From an uncultured Candidatus Melainabacteria bacterium (GTDB lineage: Bacteria > Cyanobacteriota > Vampirovibrionia > Gastranaerophilales > Gastranaerophilaceae): 61,456 nucleotides of DNA. The stretch is from NCBI GenBank assembly GCA_949741915.1, contig CATJOM010000060.1:1-61456 (forward strand), read 5' to 3'. Below the pieces are notes generated by a model. The model was not told where the DNA came from and did no database searches. It saw only the letters and a list, made by a program, of their open reading frames with translations. A program made the translations under genes and the position numbers. Within the stretch, counting starts at the first letter, position 1; every line of letters starts with the position of its first letter. This document shows, piece after piece, positions 60,243 to 61,456 of the stretch.

Positions 60243-61456
60243 ATGGCAGAAAATAATACAAAACAAGAATTTTACAGCATTTTAACAAAGCTTGGAAAAA
60301 TCAAAGAAATGAAATGTCTTAATGGTGAGGGGCCTTATGACATCTGGGAGATAGCTGTAGGAGATGGAAACGGCAGTCATTACGAGCCTGAAGAAAATCA
60401 AACAGCACTAAAAAATGAATGCTGGAGAGGGCCCGTGGCTGCTTGCGAGAATGAGGATGAAACAAGATATGCCGTAGCCCATATCCCGGCAAGTGTCGGC
60501 GGTTTTACAATAAGAGAGATTGGCGCATTCGATAAGGCCGGAAATCTTTTAATAATAGGTAAATGCGCTGCTAATGAAAAGAAATTACCTGAAACCGGTG
60601 ATATAAAGCAGGTTTCATACAGGGTGGATTTATCAGTAATAAATGAACTTGTTTTGCCGTATATTATTGACCCAAGCATTAACACCGCAAGTGTTAAATA
60701 TGTTGAAAAACATTTCCAGGCCTTGAATGAAAAATCAAAGCCCAATGGTTATGCCCCATTAAACAATGAAGCAAAGGTACCATTGGAACATTTGCCAAGT
60801 ACTTTCATTCCTTTCTGTTTTAATTCAGGCCCGGTTAATGAGAATGGGGAAGCTGCTTTGCTTAAATTAAGCACAGTGATTGAGACTGTACCGGAGACAT
60901 TAGCTGATACATCTGAGACTGAGCTATCTGAAAATATTGTTCAAGCTGATGCAGTGACATCTGATAGTAATGACACAAGCAATACACAGGCAACGTCAGA
61001 CGATAATTCCTTAGGAACATCAGAAGAGGAAGAACCTGTAACAATTGAAAAGAAAATAATAACTCTAAAATCCCCAGCGGTTTATACGGATGGGAATGGT
61101 AAAACCATTACAATAACAGAAGATTTAACATTGGATGTAACTAATTTTACACCGGGAAAAACATACAGTTTAAGGGTGCAGGAGACTAATTCAGGTACAG
61201 ATTTCGATGCAATTGAAGATACAAAAGTATACAGACAAAAAGATCCTCCTTCAAATCCAAACAATGGGGATTTATGGCAAAACCTCAGTGTGGCACCATA
61301 TCTCTCATACATTTATCTTTCATCTCTCAATGAAGATTTAGAACCAATTGGCTCCTGGCAAATAACAAACCAGGTAGAAGCAGGAACCTACACCGTACCT
61401 GCAATTACCCAAAACCCTGATTCCAATTCCAATTCTGACTCTAACTCGGGGGGGGG
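60243..61456 (+). CDS. Tail fibre / collar protein, cut by window edge
   Basis: The frame is open from ATG 60243 to the last base (404 residues visible). The N-terminal 160 (KQEFYSILTKLGKIKEMKCLNGEGPYDIWEIAVGDGNG, then GFTIREIGAFDKAGNLLIIGKC) match the tail-collar fibre family that joins the fibre to the baseplate. A Ser/Thr/Glu/Asp-rich linker (residues 230-265), a beta domain and a NPDSNSNSDSNS repeat follow. Host-binding parts would lie further on. The last bases are a run of G, so the final residues are uncertain. Confidence 0.85.
   Translation, partial: MAENNTKQEFYSILTKLGKIKEMKCLNGEGPYDIWEIAVGDGNGSHYEPEENQTALKNECWRGPVAACENEDETRYAVAHIPASVGGFTIREIGAFDKAGNLLIIGKCAANEKKLPETGDIKQVSYRVDLSVINELVLPYIIDPSINTASVKYVEKHFQALNEKSKPNGYAPLNNEAKVPLEHLPSTFIPFCFNSGPVNENGEAALLKLSTVIETVPETLADTSETELSENIVQADAVTSDSNDTSNTQATSDDNSLGTSEEEEPVTIEKKIITLKSPAVYTDGNGKTITITEDLTLDVTNFTPGKTYSLRVQETNSGTDFDAIEDTKVYRQKDPPSNPNNGDLWQNLSVAPYLSYIYLSSLNEDLEPIGSWQITNQVEAGTYTVPAITQNPDSNSNSDSNSGG

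Larger units (their letters stand above)
26983..61456. mobile_element. Mu-like transposable prophage, right end outside window
   Basis: The region from just after ftsY to the window edge carries a full Mu-type gene set: MuA-like DDE transposase, MuB ATPase, Gam, gp16, Mor, S24 repressor, gp27-gp37 homologues and a contractile (P2/Mu) tail module. No integrase is present, as expected for transposition-based integration. The left terminus is placed at the TGTAATGG at 26983 because transposable phages end in TG...CA and GGAAGTTT-type repeats start there. That exact base is inference. No right end, tail-fibre assembly gene or endolysin is visible before the window stops. Confidence 0.9.

Noticed and set aside
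1-61456. tRNA or rRNA genes
   Set aside because: I found no cloverleaf with a TTCRANY arm or conserved rRNA segment by eye; a tRNAscan run would be decisive.

Overview
The window is AT-rich bacterial DNA in two parts: about 27 kb of chromosome and about 34.5 kb of a Mu-like transposable prophage that runs off the right edge. The chromosome looks like the non-photosynthetic cyanobacterial sister group (Vampirovibrionia/Melainabacteria, probably the gut order Gastranaerophilales). The clues are a RecG with a long cyanobacterial-type N-terminal extension, a DUF1822-like envelope protein, and two otherwise unrelated proteins with a short SISF(K/G)(A/G) motif within their first 17 residues. The assignment is an inference from these features, not a database match.

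Chromosome (1-26,887): the end of a glycosyltransferase and a KpsC-like Kdo transferase; an MmcQ/YjbR protein; an FMN oxidoreductase; a possible secreted Cys-His-Asp hydrolase; a D-2-hydroxyacid dehydrogenase with deoC; a UPF0237 ACT protein with UPF0210; a large Asn-rich membrane-anchored protein; about 1 kb of apparently non-coding DNA; a CtpA protease; a CHASE2 adenylate cyclase followed by recG; a DUF1822/zinc-finger/TonB-C protein; and glyS, a glycosyltransferase, nusB and ftsY in a tight run. Hairpin terminators separate several of these units.

Prophage (about 26,983 to beyond 61,456): the left end lies just after ftsY and carries repeated GGAAGTTT-type motifs that may be transposase sites. 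Leftward early genes (38.15 to 27.64 kb) include a Ner-like regulator, a RhuM-HTH fusion, MuA, MuB, gp16/DUF1018, Gam, Mor, a P-loop/LuxR-HTH protein, a MazG-like protein and many small cytosolic or membrane proteins. The S24-type repressor and two lysogenic genes, one broken by a TAG codon, read rightward at 38.25-39.79 kb. The packaging/portal/head-morphogenesis block (46.1 to 39.8 kb) reads leftward. The protease, capsid, contractile tail, baseplate and fibre genes (46.4-61.4 kb) read rightward. Relative to Mu, the terminase-to-gpG block is inverted as a unit. The tail chaperone has an A AAA AAG slippery site with an in-phase E' extension.

The most unusual signal is a family of repeats found only in the prophage. 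Three units of exactly 114 bp (38 codons) align without gaps and keep a hairpin at the same internal position although the stem sequence differs. One unit lies in frame inside a gp35-like virion protein. One lies between the tape measure and gpU genes, flanked by a 9-bp duplication, and forms a mini-ORF that keeps stop/start overlap on both sides. One lies directly behind the gpF stop codon with a partial second unit. They resemble the in-frame palindromic elements of Rickettsia in behaviour, but I do not recognise the sequence.
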